Part shown: in pieces, positions 7,703 through 18,163 of the stretch
Numbering within the stretch: position 1 is the stretch's first letter
Layout of the letters: every line of letters begins with the position of its first letter
DNA from: Rhizobium sp. Q54
GTDB lineage: Bacteria; Bacteroidota; Bacteroidia; Flavobacteriales; Flavobacteriaceae
Length of the DNA: 64,000 bases
NCBI GenBank assembly: GCA_943328505.2
Contig: CALQAH020000004.1
Location: 1 to 64,000, forward strand
Reading direction: 5' to 3'
Notes under the pieces: model-generated
The model's input: only the letters and a program-made list of their open reading frames with translations
Databases searched by the model: none
What the model was told of the DNA's origin: nothing
Program-made: the position numbers and the translations under genes

Positions 7703-10700
7703 ATGAAATATAAAAAATTACTCGTAACACTTTTTGTTGTTGTTTGTACTTTAGATTCTAATGCACAATTGTTGCAGTGGAATACCTTTGGGAATACAGG
7801 AACAGAAACTACAGAGCCAAGTGTCGCCAATAATGCTAATATTGCTGCAAGTAATTTAACTCAAGGTACCATTACTGCTGCGGCCAATGGTAATAGATTT
7901 GGCGGGAGCAACTGGTGGAATACTGGGAATACTGTGGCTGGAAATACAATTGCAGAAGCTGTTGCTGGTAATGATTATATTGAATTTATAGTAACTCCAA
8001 ATGTAGGGTTTACATTTACTCCAACTTCTTTTGTGTTTAATTGGGATAAATCGGTAACAGGTCCACAAAATGTAGCGCTTCGCTCTTCGGTTGATAGCTA
8101 TGTTGCTAATTTAGGAACGGTTGCCCCGACAGCTGCAATTGTAACTTCAAATACAATTACAATTTCAGGACTAACAAATTTAAATAGCGCAACAACTTTT
8201 CGTTTATATGGTTATGGCGCCACTGGAACAGGTGGAACAGGCGGTTTTGATAATGGATCAAATGTTGTAAACGTTGTCTTAAACGGAACAACAGCATCTG
8301 CCGGTCCTTACTCTGTGGCTTCTGGAGATTGGGCAAATCCAGCCACTTGGTCAACCAATCCTAGTATTCCTTTATCGTCTGATAATGTTACCATTACTGC
8401 TGGTCATACTGTGTACACTAACGCTACAATAACTAGAAACGCAGCCACTTATGTCAATGGTGCCTTTGAAATACAAAATGGTGGTTGGGCAACTGGAACC
8501 ACTAATTTTTCATACAATACAGTTTCTGGGTTTTTAAATTTTAATACAACAGGTAGTTACAATGTTTCAAACACAGATATTTTTTGGCCTGCTTCCACCG
8601 GACGACCAAATAATGTAAATGTTTTGCAAGGTGGATTAACGATGGCTTCCAATGCCTATAGATCTATTGCTACTTCTTTTACAATAGCCAATGGAGGGTT
8701 TCTTGGAGTTACTTTATCTACAAATCCAACGTTAACAATAAATGGAATTTGCCGAATTAATACCGGTGGTTTTTTTAATACAGGAGCTTCGCCAATTTTT
8801 GGTGCTTCCTCTACTTTAATTTACAATACCGGAGGTACGTATGGTCGCGGTTTAGAATGGAGTGCCTTGGGAGTTGGAACAATTGGAGTAACAGCAGGAT
8901 ATCCAAATAACATTCAAGTTAGCAACAATACTACTGTTGATTACATTAATGGTGCTCTATCTGGTGCAGTTGGAATTAAAGCATTAGCAGGGAATTTGAC
9001 TATAGATGCAGGAAGTTTTTTACATATGAATTACGGAAGTGTTTCTGCTGGAGGTGCTTTAATTGCTGCAGGAAATGTAACTATCGCAGGTACTTTAACT
9101 TTAGGATTTGCTGTAAATGATGATTTAAAATTGGCTGGAAATTTTGTAAACATAGGAACTTTTAACGGAAATAGCAGAGCAGTATTCTTTACAAAAACAG
9201 GAACGCAAACCGTTTCATCATCAACAGCTTTAACAATACCATATGTGGTGACTTCTGGTGGAGGCACAATTGTTCAATTATTGAGTAACTTGATAATTTC
9301 TTCAACTATATCAGGTGGAAATGTTGTGAGTTTTGGAAACGCCGCAGATATAATTGATCTTAATGGAAATACTTTAACTCTTGGAAGTACTGGAAATGCT
9401 AATATTGTATTAGGTTCGGGTACTTTTAAAGGAACTACAACTTCCAATTTAACATTGCTGGGAACAGGAAGTATTGGAATTTTAAATTTCACAACAGGTT
9501 TCCAAAATTTAGGAACGTTTGTGATGAATAGAACCGCCGCAGCTACTGGTTGCGTAATGGGAACAGCGGTAACTATCAATACGGCATTGACTTTAACAGC
9601 TGGTTATGTCGATTTAGGAGCAACTACCATGACATTGGCATCAACTGTTGCGTCAGTAGGTTCTTCTAATAGCTTTGTAATTGCCGACGCTACTGCTGGT
9701 GGCGTTTTAAGAAAAAACATTACAGCTTTTGGAGTTCAGTCATTTCCTGTTGGAGATAAGTTAGGAACAATTGAATATTCGCCTGCTACTGTAAACTTTA
9801 GTGCTGGGACTTTTACAAACGCTTATTTTGGAATTTCTGTTCAAGATTTTGCATTAGCAACAGGAATACATCCCAATTTAGATGCTTCAGCAAATTGGAT
9901 TTCAAGATATTGGGCAATAACCACTTCAGGAACTTTTACAGGACCAACCTATACGTTTACAGGTGTTTATTTGGATTCCGATATCAATGGAACCGAAGCC
10001 TCTTGTGGATCGAATCAATGGGATGGAACAAGTTGGACTTATGGTATTGGGGTGACTGCTGCAACCAACACACTTTCTATTGGAACAACTGTAAATACTG
10101 TAACAAACCATATCACCGCCGGTACACGTGATGCAGAAATTAATGTCGTACAAGGCGCTACTAACTATTTGCATACATCAACATATAATTTTGGAACAGT
10201 ATTAACAAGCTCTGTGACCGATGTGGTTTTTACGGTTCAAAATCTTGGATATTCTCCTTTAACTTTGCTAGGACCGAATAGTATAACTGGAGCACAATAT
10301 AGTTTTGCGCCAGGATTTGCATTAACAACAGGTAATCTAGTAGGACCAGCAGGAACAAGAAATTTCACAATTCGATTAACAGCGCCTGTAGGAGCAGGCA
10401 TCTATGTGGGTAGTATTAGTATTCCAAATGGAGATACTTCGGGAGGTGAAGCGCCTTATGTAATTAATTTTACGTGTAATGTAATTGTGCCAGCACCAGA
10501 GATAAATGTTAAAGGATTTACTGGTGGTACGAACAGTATCGTTGATGGAGATATTACACCAAGCGGACTAGATAATACTTTATTTGGATCTGTTGCATTA
10601 GGTTCAAACGTTACTAAAGATTATGAAATTCAAAATATAGGGACTGCTGTTTTAACATTATCTGGAACACCAACAGTAACAATTGGAGGAACAAATTCAG

Positions 10701-13700
10701 GGGATTTTACAGTTACAACATTTCCTGTAACAAGTAGTATAGCAACAAACACTAGCACTACTTTTATAATTACATTTGCTCCACTAGCTGCAGGAGTTAG
10801 AACTGCCACAGTTTTTATTACCAGTAATGATGCTGATGAAGCTACTTATAATTACGACATTCAAGGAACAGGAACTTGCTTAACTGCAAATACAATAACA
10901 CCAACTTCTGGACCAGTAGGAACAGAAATAACTATTACCGCCACATCAAATAATTTAACAGGAGCAACGGTTACATTTAATGGAACGGCTGCTGTTTCAA
11001 TTACCTATGTTTCCTCAACAGTGATAAAAGTATTGGTGCCAAGTGGAGCAACTTCTGGAAATTTAATTACTACAAATACTCAAGGCTGTACAGCCAATAC
11101 TACTTTTACGGTATTGAATACTTTTGCAAGTAATTGTCAACCGGGGAATACAGTTTCGGAATTATTTATTAGCGAATTTACCGATTCTAATACTGGAGCA
11201 TTAACATATGTAGAAATATACAACGGTACAGGTGTAACTAAAAATCTTTCTGCCTATAATTTAAAAACCGCCAATAATGGTGGCGCATATGGCTTTACGC
11301 TTCCCTTAAGTAATGTGAATTTAACATCAGGAAGTACCTATGTTATAGCTTTAGGAAATGATAGTTCTTGTGCTGCAATTCCAGGAGGGAATGGTTCTTA
11401 TGGTGCTCAATCAAGTGGAAGCGGTTCCGTAAATTTTACATCTGGAGGTCATGACCATGTGGGATTATTTAATGGAGCCACTTTAATAGATAGTTGGGGA
11501 ATATTTGGGAATAATAATTGGGCACCTGGGACAGTTAGTACAGAAGGAGCAACATTTAGGAGAAGAAATACGGCTACATTAATACCCAACCCAACATACA
11601 GTAATTCCGATTGGGATATTATAGATTATCTAAATAATGGTGCTTCAGCCTGCGCTAGCAATGACTATTCAGACATTGGAATATATAATTTCCTTGCAGG
11701 AATACCACCAACGGTTACTTTGCATCCAAATTATATTCCATCATGTAAAACAGCTTCATTAACAGTGGCTGGAACCGAAGGCTTTGTTGGAACAAATTCA
11801 CTAACCTATCAATGGTTTGCTATTGCTCCGGGTATAGCGACTCCATGGATAGCCATAAATGATGGCGCTTTATATAGTGGAACAACTTCGGTAACATTAA
11901 ATCTTCTAAATACAACCACACTTGTTGGGTATCAATATTATTGTCAAATTAGAGACAATTCCAGCACGTGTTATGCGGCTTCAAATGCTGCCATGATTAC
12001 GGTAGGAACAACAACCACTTGGACAGGATCATGGAATAATGGTGCGCCAACATTTAACAAAGCAGTAATCATTAGTGCAAATTATGATACGGCTCCAGCG
12101 GCTCAGGGAAGTTTTGAAGCTTGTAGTGTTACTATTACAGGCGGTAATACATTAACTGTTAGAGGAAATACCTATGTGTCTATTCAAAATGATTTAACTG
12201 TAGATTCCAATGCAACTTTACTTGTTGAAGACAACGGTACATTGGTTCAAATAGACGATACAGGTGTTAATACTAATAATGGTACGGTAAATATAAAACG
12301 TATATCAACCATCAGAAGACAAGATTATGTATATTGGTCTTCACCAATATCAGGATTTTCAGTTTCTAATGTTTCACCGTTAACTCAAGCAAATTATATT
12401 CTTAAGTGGAATCCTATTGGTGCCAATACTAATGGCGGTGAAGGACTTTGGGTAACAACAGCCGAAACGATGGTGCCAGGAAAAGGGTATATTCTTAGAG
12501 GTCCGAGCACATTTGATCTTGTTACTCCAGCCGATATGACGGCCTCTTTTTTAGGAACAACGACTACTCAAAAACCAAATAATGGGATTATAACTCCAAC
12601 AATATCAAGAGGAACAGATTTAAATGCTGGTAGCGCTGGTCCGAATGGAATTATCAGGACTGTCAGAGATGATAATTTTAATTTAGTAGGGAATCCTTAT
12701 GCTTCTGCTATAGATGCTGTCGATTTTTTAACACTTAATAATAATATTGAAGGTGCTATTTATTTGTGGACACATGGTTCATTACCTAGCTCCGCTATAA
12801 CGGATCCTTTCTATGGCAATTATGTTTACAACTATACATCAAGTGATTATATTACCTATAATATTTCTGGAGCTAGTAGTGGCCCAAGTGCTTTTAATGG
12901 TTTTGTGTCTTCGGGTCAAAGTTTCTTTGTAGTAATGAATCCGGGAGCAACGGGTAGCCAGACAGTTACATTTAATAATGCTATGAGACGTGATGCTTTA
13001 ACCAATACGTACTATGATAATACTTATTTTTATCGAAATAATAATGCCATAGCTCAAGTCGGACAATCGTTAGAAAAAAACAGAATATGGTTAGATTTAA
13101 TTGGGCCAAACGGGAATGTTAATAGGACACTTGTTGGTTATATTGAAGGAGCAACAAACGAAAAAGACAGATTATTTGACGCTGAGGTGAAAGTAGGAAA
13201 TGCGCAAAATCTCTATTCAATAATAGGCGATAATACCTTTATTAACCAAGGGAAGTCAGTGCCTTTTACTAATACAGACAAAGTGCCTTTAGGGTTGCAG
13301 TTAACAAATGCTACACAATATACAATTGCTATTTCAGCTATTGACGGGTTGTTTCAAAACCAAAACCAATCTATTTATTTAGAAGATAAATATTTGAATA
13401 TAATTCATGATTTAAAAGTAGCTCCTTATTATTTTTCAAGTATAGCTGGAAGATTTGACGATCGATTTGTTATACGCTATACGAATTCATTATTGGAAAA
13501 CGAAGATTTTGATTTTATAAACAATAATGTTGTAGTGGCAGTTTCAAATCAACAAATTAATATAAAATCTTCGTTTGAAGAAATTAAAGAAATACTAGTT
13601 TATGATATTTTAGGACGCAAAGTCTTTGAAAATGCTAAAATTAATAGCAACTTGTTTACCATAAGTGATGTTGTGCCAAATCATCAATCATTGATTGTTA

Positions 13701-13750
13701 AAATAATATTATTTAATGGACAAGTAATAATACGCAAGATTATTTTATAA
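7703..13750 (+). CDS. Giant T9SS-exported surface protein (choice-of-anchor D, IPT, lamin-tail, type C tail)
   Basis: A 2015-residue secreted protein of unknown target. The signal peptide ends in SNAQ (about residue 22). The first 800 residues are Thr/Asn/Gly-rich, repetitive and probably beta-helical or beta-sandwich. Two choice-of-anchor D (ASPM/SPD-2/Hydin-like) domains follow at about 811-930 and 931-1060, each with EINV. Next come an IPT/TIG-like domain (about 1063-1145, TPTSGPVGTEITI) and a lamin-tail-like domain (about 1155-1285, ELFISEFTDS). The last 575 residues match the C-terminus of the next gene. They end in the ChiA-like type C sorting signal (VYDILGRKVFEN, final KIIL), which directs export through T9SS. 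Probably an adhesin or matrix protein. Confidence 0.85.
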   Translation: MKYKKLLVTLFVVVCTLDSNAQLLQWNTFGNTGTETTEPSVANNANIAASNLTQGTITAAANGNRFGGSNWWNTGNTVAGNTIAEAVAGNDYIEFIVTPNVGFTFTPTSFVFNWDKSVTGPQNVALRSSVDSYVANLGTVAPTAAIVTSNTITISGLTNLNSATTFRLYGYGATGTGGTGGFDNGSNVVNVVLNGTTASAGPYSVASGDWANPATWSTNPSIPLSSDNVTITAGHTVYTNATITRNAATYVNGAFEIQNGGWATGTTNFSYNTVSGFLNFNTTGSYNVSNTDIFWPASTGRPNNVNVLQGGLTMASNAYRSIATSFTIANGGFLGVTLSTNPTLTINGICRINTGGFFNTGASPIFGASSTLIYNTGGTYGRGLEWSALGVGTIGVTAGYPNNIQVSNNTTVDYINGALSGAVGIKALAGNLTIDAGSFLHMNYGSVSAGGALIAAGNVTIAGTLTLGFAVNDDLKLAGNFVNIGTFNGNSRAVFFTKTGTQTVSSSTALTIPYVVTSGGGTIVQLLSNLIISSTISGGNVVSFGNAADIIDLNGNTLTLGSTGNANIVLGSGTFKGTTTSNLTLLGTGSIGILNFTTGFQNLGTFVMNRTAAATGCVMGTAVTINTALTLTAGYVDLGATTMTLASTVASVGSSNSFVIADATAGGVLRKNITAFGVQSFPVGDKLGTIEYSPATVNFSAGTFTNAYFGISVQDFALATGIHPNLDASANWISRYWAITTSGTFTGPTYTFTGVYLDSDINGTEASCGSNQWDGTSWTYGIGVTAATNTLSIGTTVNTVTNHITAGTRDAEINVVQGATNYLHTSTYNFGTVLTSSVTDVVFTVQNLGYSPLTLLGPNSITGAQYSFAPGFALTTGNLVGPAGTRNFTIRLTAPVGAGIYVGSISIPNGDTSGGEAPYVINFTCNVIVPAPEINVKGFTGGTNSIVDGDITPSGLDNTLFGSVALGSNVTKDYEIQNIGTAVLTLSGTPTVTIGGTNSGDFTVTTFPVTSSIATNTSTTFIITFAPLAAGVRTATVFITSNDADEATYNYDIQGTGTCLTANTITPTSGPVGTEITITATSNNLTGATVTFNGTAAVSITYVSSTVIKVLVPSGATSGNLITTNTQGCTANTTFTVLNTFASNCQPGNTVSELFISEFTDSNTGALTYVEIYNGTGVTKNLSAYNLKTANNGGAYGFTLPLSNVNLTSGSTYVIALGNDSSCAAIPGGNGSYGAQSSGSGSVNFTSGGHDHVGLFNGATLIDSWGIFGNNNWAPGTVSTEGATFRRRNTATLIPNPTYSNSDWDIIDYLNNGASACASNDYSDIGIYNFLAGIPPTVTLHPNYIPSCKTASLTVAGTEGFVGTNSLTYQWFAIAPGIATPWIAINDGALYSGTTSVTLNLLNTTTLVGYQYYCQIRDNSSTCYAASNAAMITVGTTTTWTGSWNNGAPTFNKAVIISANYDTAPAAQGSFEACSVTITGGNTLTVRGNTYVSIQNDLTVDSNATLLVEDNGTLVQIDDTGVNTNNGTVNIKRISTIRRQDYVYWSSPISGFSVSNVSPLTQANYILKWNPIGANTNGGEGLWVTTAETMVPGKGYILRGPSTFDLVTPADMTASFLGTTTTQKPNNGIITPTISRGTDLNAGSAGPNGIIRTVRDDNFNLVGNPYASAIDAVDFLTLNNNIEGAIYLWTHGSLPSSAITDPFYGNYVYNYTSSDYITYNISGASSGPSAFNGFVSSGQSFFVVMNPGATGSQTVTFNNAMRRDALTNTYYDNTYFYRNNNAIAQVGQSLEKNRIWLDLIGPNGNVNRTLVGYIEGATNEKDRLFDAEVKVGNAQNLYSIIGDNTFINQGKSVPFTNTDKVPLGLQLTNATQYTIAISAIDGLFQNQNQSIYLEDKYLNIIHDLKVAPYYFSSIAGRFDDRFVIRYTNSLLENEDFDFINNNVVVAVSNQQINIKSSFEEIKEILVYDILGRKVFENAKINSNLFTISDVVPNHQSLIVKIILFNGQVIIRKIIL

Positions 13751-13842
13751 ATAAAAGAGTACAAAAAAATATAAATATTTACATTATAACAACTAAAATA
13801 GTAAATTGTCGGAAGTGAATAGAAAATGTATTCATATACTGT

Positions 13843-13850
13843 TATATTTG
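13843..13850 (+). promoter_or_regulatory. -7 box before the second giant T9SS gene
   Basis: TATATTTG fits TAnnTTTG and lies 35 bases before the ATG. No TTG is seen at the expected distance. It suggests this gene has its own promoter, although read-through from the upstream paralogue is possible because no hairpin terminator separates them. Confidence 0.45.
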
Positions 13851-13884
13851 CAAATGAGTTGGTTATGAAAATTTTAAAACTAAA

Positions 13885-16800
13885 ATGAAGAACAACAAGA
13901 TAAAAACCCCAAGTTTATCAAAAACATCAATATTATTGTTGATGTTTTTCTTGGTTTCAATAAAGTCGTTCAGTCAACTCTCGATTACGAATGTTTCTCC
14001 GAGTGCTACGATTGATTTTTCAAATACGATGCAAACTTCTGTTGGAACAAATCCAAGTACTGCATTTGCAGCTACAGGATTTTCACCTAATCCAACAACT
14101 GCAGGAAGATTAAATTCAAATGCATGGGACATAACAGGGTTTAGTTTTGGTACTTTAGGTTTTGGAGGAATACAAACATTAGATGATTTTGGAAGAGGCT
14201 CAGTTACAACCGCAGTAATATCTAGTGGTATTTATGCTTATGTTGATTTACCAGGATCGGTTGCTAATCCTGCTTTAATGGTGCAACCAGCAGGAAGTGA
14301 TTTTGCTCCAGGTTCGATTATTTTAAAAATTAAGAATAATGGTACTTCAAGTATTACCCAGTTACAGGTGTCTTATGATTTGTTTGTTAGAAATGATGAA
14401 GACAGTTCCAGTTCTTTTAATTTTTCACATTCCAATGATAATTTAGTTTACCAAGCTGAGTCATCCTTAGATTATACTTCACCTCTAGCATTAGATGCAT
14501 TTCAATGGACAAGTGTAGGTGTTTCGCCAGCACGTTCTATAATTTTAACAGGCTTAAACATTTTACCAGGAGGTTTTTATTATATAAGATGGACAAGTAA
14601 TGATGTTGGTGGGACTGGATCAAGAGATGAATTTGGTTTAGACAATATCAATGTTTTTGGAACCTATGGAGGTGCCTCTCCAGAAATAAATGTTACGGGA
14701 TACACAGTAACTATATTAAATGGGGATACAACACCAGTTGTAGCTGATGGAACTGACTTTGCGCCAATTGGAAGCCCGTTGTCTACACTTTTGTCAACAC
14801 AAACCATTAGTTATAATATAGAAAATTTAGGAGGTGCCATTTTAAACATTTCTAATATTACTATAACCGGCACAAATGCTTCCGATTTTACTATTTTTGG
14901 ACCTGTTCCACTTGGAAATATTGCCGCAATTTCTGGAAGTACTATTAGCTATAATCAATTACCAATAACTTTTGACCCAAGCGCTGCCGGATTAAGAACA
15001 GCTATTGTGAGTATTTTTAGTAACGATAGTACTGAGAGCCCATATGTTTTTTACATACAAGGTTATGGATTTAATCCACTTCCTGAAATAGATATTAGGG
15101 GATTAACGGGAGGTACAAGTCCTATTACATCTGGAAGCTTGGTGCCCAATATTTTTAATAATACATTATTTGATCCACAAACGGTTGGATTAACAAATCA
15201 AACCAAAGATTTTAAACTTAGAAGTATCGGTACTGCTCCTTTAATTTTAACAGGAGCATCGCCCTATGTAACCATAACGGGAGCTAACCCATCTGATTTT
15301 ACTTTATTGACATGGCCTTCAACAGGGACTATCCCGGAACTAACATTTCAAACTTTTTCAATTCGATTTAGTCCAACAGCAGTTGGAATTAGAACAGCAT
15401 TAGTATCTATTGCTAATAATGATGGTGATGAAAATCCATACACCTTCTTAATACAAGGAACAGGTATAAGCCCAGAAATGGATGTAACAGGAAATTCTCA
15501 ACCAGTTATAAGTGGAAGTACTATTCCAACATTTGTAAACCACACTTTTTTCGATTATTTGAATATTGTAACAGGAGTTTTGGACAGAACCTTTACCATT
15601 CGAAATAGTGGTACCTTAGCATTAACTATTGGCGCTCTTACGATTTCAGGACTAGGCGCAGCTGATTATAGTTTGATAACGCCACCAGCTGCTTCCCTAG
15701 CAATTGGTGCTTCAACAACTTTTGTCATCAGATTTAATCCGACAACCATTGGGTTAAAAGATGCTATAGTTTCAATTGTGAATAATGATTTAAATGAAAG
15801 CCCATACACATTTGCAATTAGTGGGTATGGTGTAGATTATATTGGATGTTCTTTTGGAGCCATACAAACTATTGCTGTTCAAGATTTTGAAACAACACCT
15901 GCAACTCCAACCTGGAATTATTCCACAGGAGGTACAGGGGTTTCGGTTACTAATGGAACAGGTTTTGCAATCGCTGCTGACGGAGGTTTAACCAATAGAT
16001 ATATTGGAGCTAGAAGTCTTCAAGTTGCAAATGGTACAGCCACACTAACCATGACTAATATAAACACAGTTGCTTTTAGTGATGTTGAATTAAATGTCAG
16101 AGTAGCAGCCTTTTCAACTACAAATTCTGAAGGTATTGATGCTACAACCGATAAAGTTCAAGTTTCAGTAAGTACTGATGGAGGAACTACTTGGTCAAAT
16201 GAATTACAAGTAATTGGAAAGACTAATTCAGTATGGAGTTATACCACAGGAATAGCAACAGCTAGTAAAGTTTACACAGGAACAAATGCTAATACTACTT
16301 TTGGTCCTTCAACGGCACCCTCTGGGAGTATCAATTATCAAACAACAGAAGGATATAGCACAATAGTACTATCCACTTTACCAAAAGTCGCTAATTTAGC
16401 CATTCGATTATCGATAGTAAATAATGTTGCAAATGAAATATGGGCAATAGATAATGTTACGCTTTTTGGAAGAAAAGAAGTTACCTCTACTTGGGATGGT
16501 GCAACTTGGAGTAATGGTGTTCCAACATCTTCTATAAAAGCCATTATAAATGGTAATTACAATACAACTACACACGGAAATTTGAGTGCTTGTAAATGTG
16601 ATGTAAATGCAGGAAAAACTGTTACAATTGATTCTAACACATTCTTAAGTATTGAAAGTGATTTTGTAAATGCAGGAACTGTAACTGTTGAAAATAACGG
16701 TAGTTTTGTTCAAAGAAATGATTTTGCTACAAATAGTGGTTCTATCAATGTGAAAAGATTTACAAGACCCGTTAGAAAATATGATTATACCTATTGGTCA

Positions 16801-18114
16801 TCACCAGTAATTGGACAAACCTTATTTAATCTATCGCCTTTAACACAATCGGATAAATTTTTTATTTTTAACCCTGCAATTAGTAACTGGCAAAACGTGT
16901 TAAGTTCAACAGTTATGACTCCAGCAAAAGGGTATATTGTTAGATCGCCAAATACGTTTAGCATTACTGTTCCTTCAATTTATACAGGAGGCCAGTTTAT
17001 AGGGCAACCTAATAATGGATTTATTCAAATACCCGTAGTATCAAGTCCAGTAAATTGGAATCTAATTGGGAATCCTTATTCTTCTGCAATAGATGCTGAT
17101 TTGTTTTTAGGTTTTCCTGCCAATACCGGTATTGTTGGAGGAACAATTTATCTCTGGACACACAATACTCCATTCACTAATAATGTTTATACTTCTAATG
17201 ATTATGCTGCTTATAATTTAGTTGGTGGAATTGGAACTGCTGCAGCTTCTGCAAATGTTACAAATAATAATACTATGCCAACTGGAAACATTGCGTCTGG
17301 ACAAAGTTTCTTTATTCAAGCAACAGCTAACGGGCAAGCTACGTTTAATAATAGCATGAGAATTACCGGATTCAATTCTGAATTTTATCGAAATAGTATT
17401 GTCAATTCGCCTTTTTCAACTTCAACGAGTGCCATTGAAAAACATAGAATTTGGTTAAATTTGACCAATAATCAAGGTGCTTTCAAACAAACATTAGTTG
17501 GTTATGTTCAATCGGCAACTAATGCAATTGATAGAAGTTTTGACGGTACTTTTTTAAATGGAGCCAATGTTGTTTCTATTTATTCAATTTGTGAAAATCA
17601 AACTTTAGTAATACAAGGTAGAGCATTACCATTTGACGATAACGATTTGGTTCCAATAGGATATTCTTCTACAATTGGAGGTGAATTTTCAATTGGACTA
17701 GAAAATTTCGATGGTTTATTTACGGATCAAAATATTTATTTGGAAGACAAACTATTGAATATTGTTCATGATTTAAAAGAGTCTAACTATACTTTTACCA
17801 CAGAAATCGGAACATTTGATTCGAGATTTATTTTAAGATATACAAATTCCGCGTTAAGTAACGACGATTTTACAAATCAAAATAATGATTTAATTGTTAC
17901 TTCTAAAGATAAAAAAATAGAGTTGTTTTCAACTAATGAAGCAATTCAAAGTGTTGCAATTTATGATATATTGGGTAGAGAATTATTCAATAAAAACAAT
18001 ATTCAAACTACACAGTATAGTATAAAAGATGTTGCTTTAAATCAACAAACGCTGATTATAAAAGTAAAATTAAGTAATGGTATATACGTTACTAAAAAAG
18101 TAGTGTTACAATAA
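13885..18114 (+). CDS. Giant T9SS-exported surface protein, paralogue of the preceding gene
   Basis: A 1409-residue secreted protein. The signal sequence has an extended N-region and a hydrophobic core (ILLLMFFLVSIKSFS), with likely cleavage near residue 31. Residues 32-260 form an unrecognised domain. Three choice-of-anchor D domains follow at about 265-390, 398-528 and 530-650, each opening with PEINV, PEIDI or PEMDV and closing near YTF-I-GYG or GTG. Residues 654-860 resemble a jelly-roll. From about 866 it aligns along its length with the C-terminus of the upstream protein (YWSSP, GNPYSSAIDA, SGQSFF) and ends in a type C T9SS tail (VAIYDILGRELFN). Role unknown; adhesion is the likeliest guess. 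Confidence 0.85.
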   Translation: MKNNKIKTPSLSKTSILLLMFFLVSIKSFSQLSITNVSPSATIDFSNTMQTSVGTNPSTAFAATGFSPNPTTAGRLNSNAWDITGFSFGTLGFGGIQTLDDFGRGSVTTAVISSGIYAYVDLPGSVANPALMVQPAGSDFAPGSIILKIKNNGTSSITQLQVSYDLFVRNDEDSSSSFNFSHSNDNLVYQAESSLDYTSPLALDAFQWTSVGVSPARSIILTGLNILPGGFYYIRWTSNDVGGTGSRDEFGLDNINVFGTYGGASPEINVTGYTVTILNGDTTPVVADGTDFAPIGSPLSTLLSTQTISYNIENLGGAILNISNITITGTNASDFTIFGPVPLGNIAAISGSTISYNQLPITFDPSAAGLRTAIVSIFSNDSTESPYVFYIQGYGFNPLPEIDIRGLTGGTSPITSGSLVPNIFNNTLFDPQTVGLTNQTKDFKLRSIGTAPLILTGASPYVTITGANPSDFTLLTWPSTGTIPELTFQTFSIRFSPTAVGIRTALVSIANNDGDENPYTFLIQGTGISPEMDVTGNSQPVISGSTIPTFVNHTFFDYLNIVTGVLDRTFTIRNSGTLALTIGALTISGLGAADYSLITPPAASLAIGASTTFVIRFNPTTIGLKDAIVSIVNNDLNESPYTFAISGYGVDYIGCSFGAIQTIAVQDFETTPATPTWNYSTGGTGVSVTNGTGFAIAADGGLTNRYIGARSLQVANGTATLTMTNINTVAFSDVELNVRVAAFSTTNSEGIDATTDKVQVSVSTDGGTTWSNELQVIGKTNSVWSYTTGIATASKVYTGTNANTTFGPSTAPSGSINYQTTEGYSTIVLSTLPKVANLAIRLSIVNNVANEIWAIDNVTLFGRKEVTSTWDGATWSNGVPTSSIKAIINGNYNTTTHGNLSACKCDVNAGKTVTIDSNTFLSIESDFVNAGTVTVENNGSFVQRNDFATNSGSINVKRFTRPVRKYDYTYWSSPVIGQTLFNLSPLTQSDKFFIFNPAISNWQNVLSSTVMTPAKGYIVRSPNTFSITVPSIYTGGQFIGQPNNGFIQIPVVSSPVNWNLIGNPYSSAIDADLFLGFPANTGIVGGTIYLWTHNTPFTNNVYTSNDYAAYNLVGGIGTAAASANVTNNNTMPTGNIASGQSFFIQATANGQATFNNSMRITGFNSEFYRNSIVNSPFSTSTSAIEKHRIWLNLTNNQGAFKQTLVGYVQSATNAIDRSFDGTFLNGANVVSIYSICENQTLVIQGRALPFDDNDLVPIGYSSTIGGEFSIGLENFDGLFTDQNIYLEDKLLNIVHDLKESNYTFTTEIGTFDSRFILRYTNSALSNDDFTNQNNDLIVTSKDKKIELFSTNEAIQSVAIYDILGRELFNKNNIQTTQYSIKDVALNQQTLIIKVKLSNGIYVTKKVVLQ

Positions 18115-18116
18115 TA

Positions 18117-18146
18117 CAAAAGGCTCCTTTAATAAGGAGCCTTTTG
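18117..18146. terminator. Bidirectional terminator between the T9SS gene and bioB
   Basis: CAAAAGGCTCCTT and AAGGAGCCTTTTG form a perfect 13-bp stem with a TAAT loop, lying between the convergent ends at 18114 and 18164. Confidence 0.9.
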
Positions 18147-18163
18147 TATTTATAAAAGATATG

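Noticed and set aside
9031-9579. Long open frames on the minus strand inside the giant T9SS gene
   Set aside because: They are in a repetitive Thr/Asn-rich coding region, lack a protein-like pattern and are fully covered by a convincing plus-strand gene.
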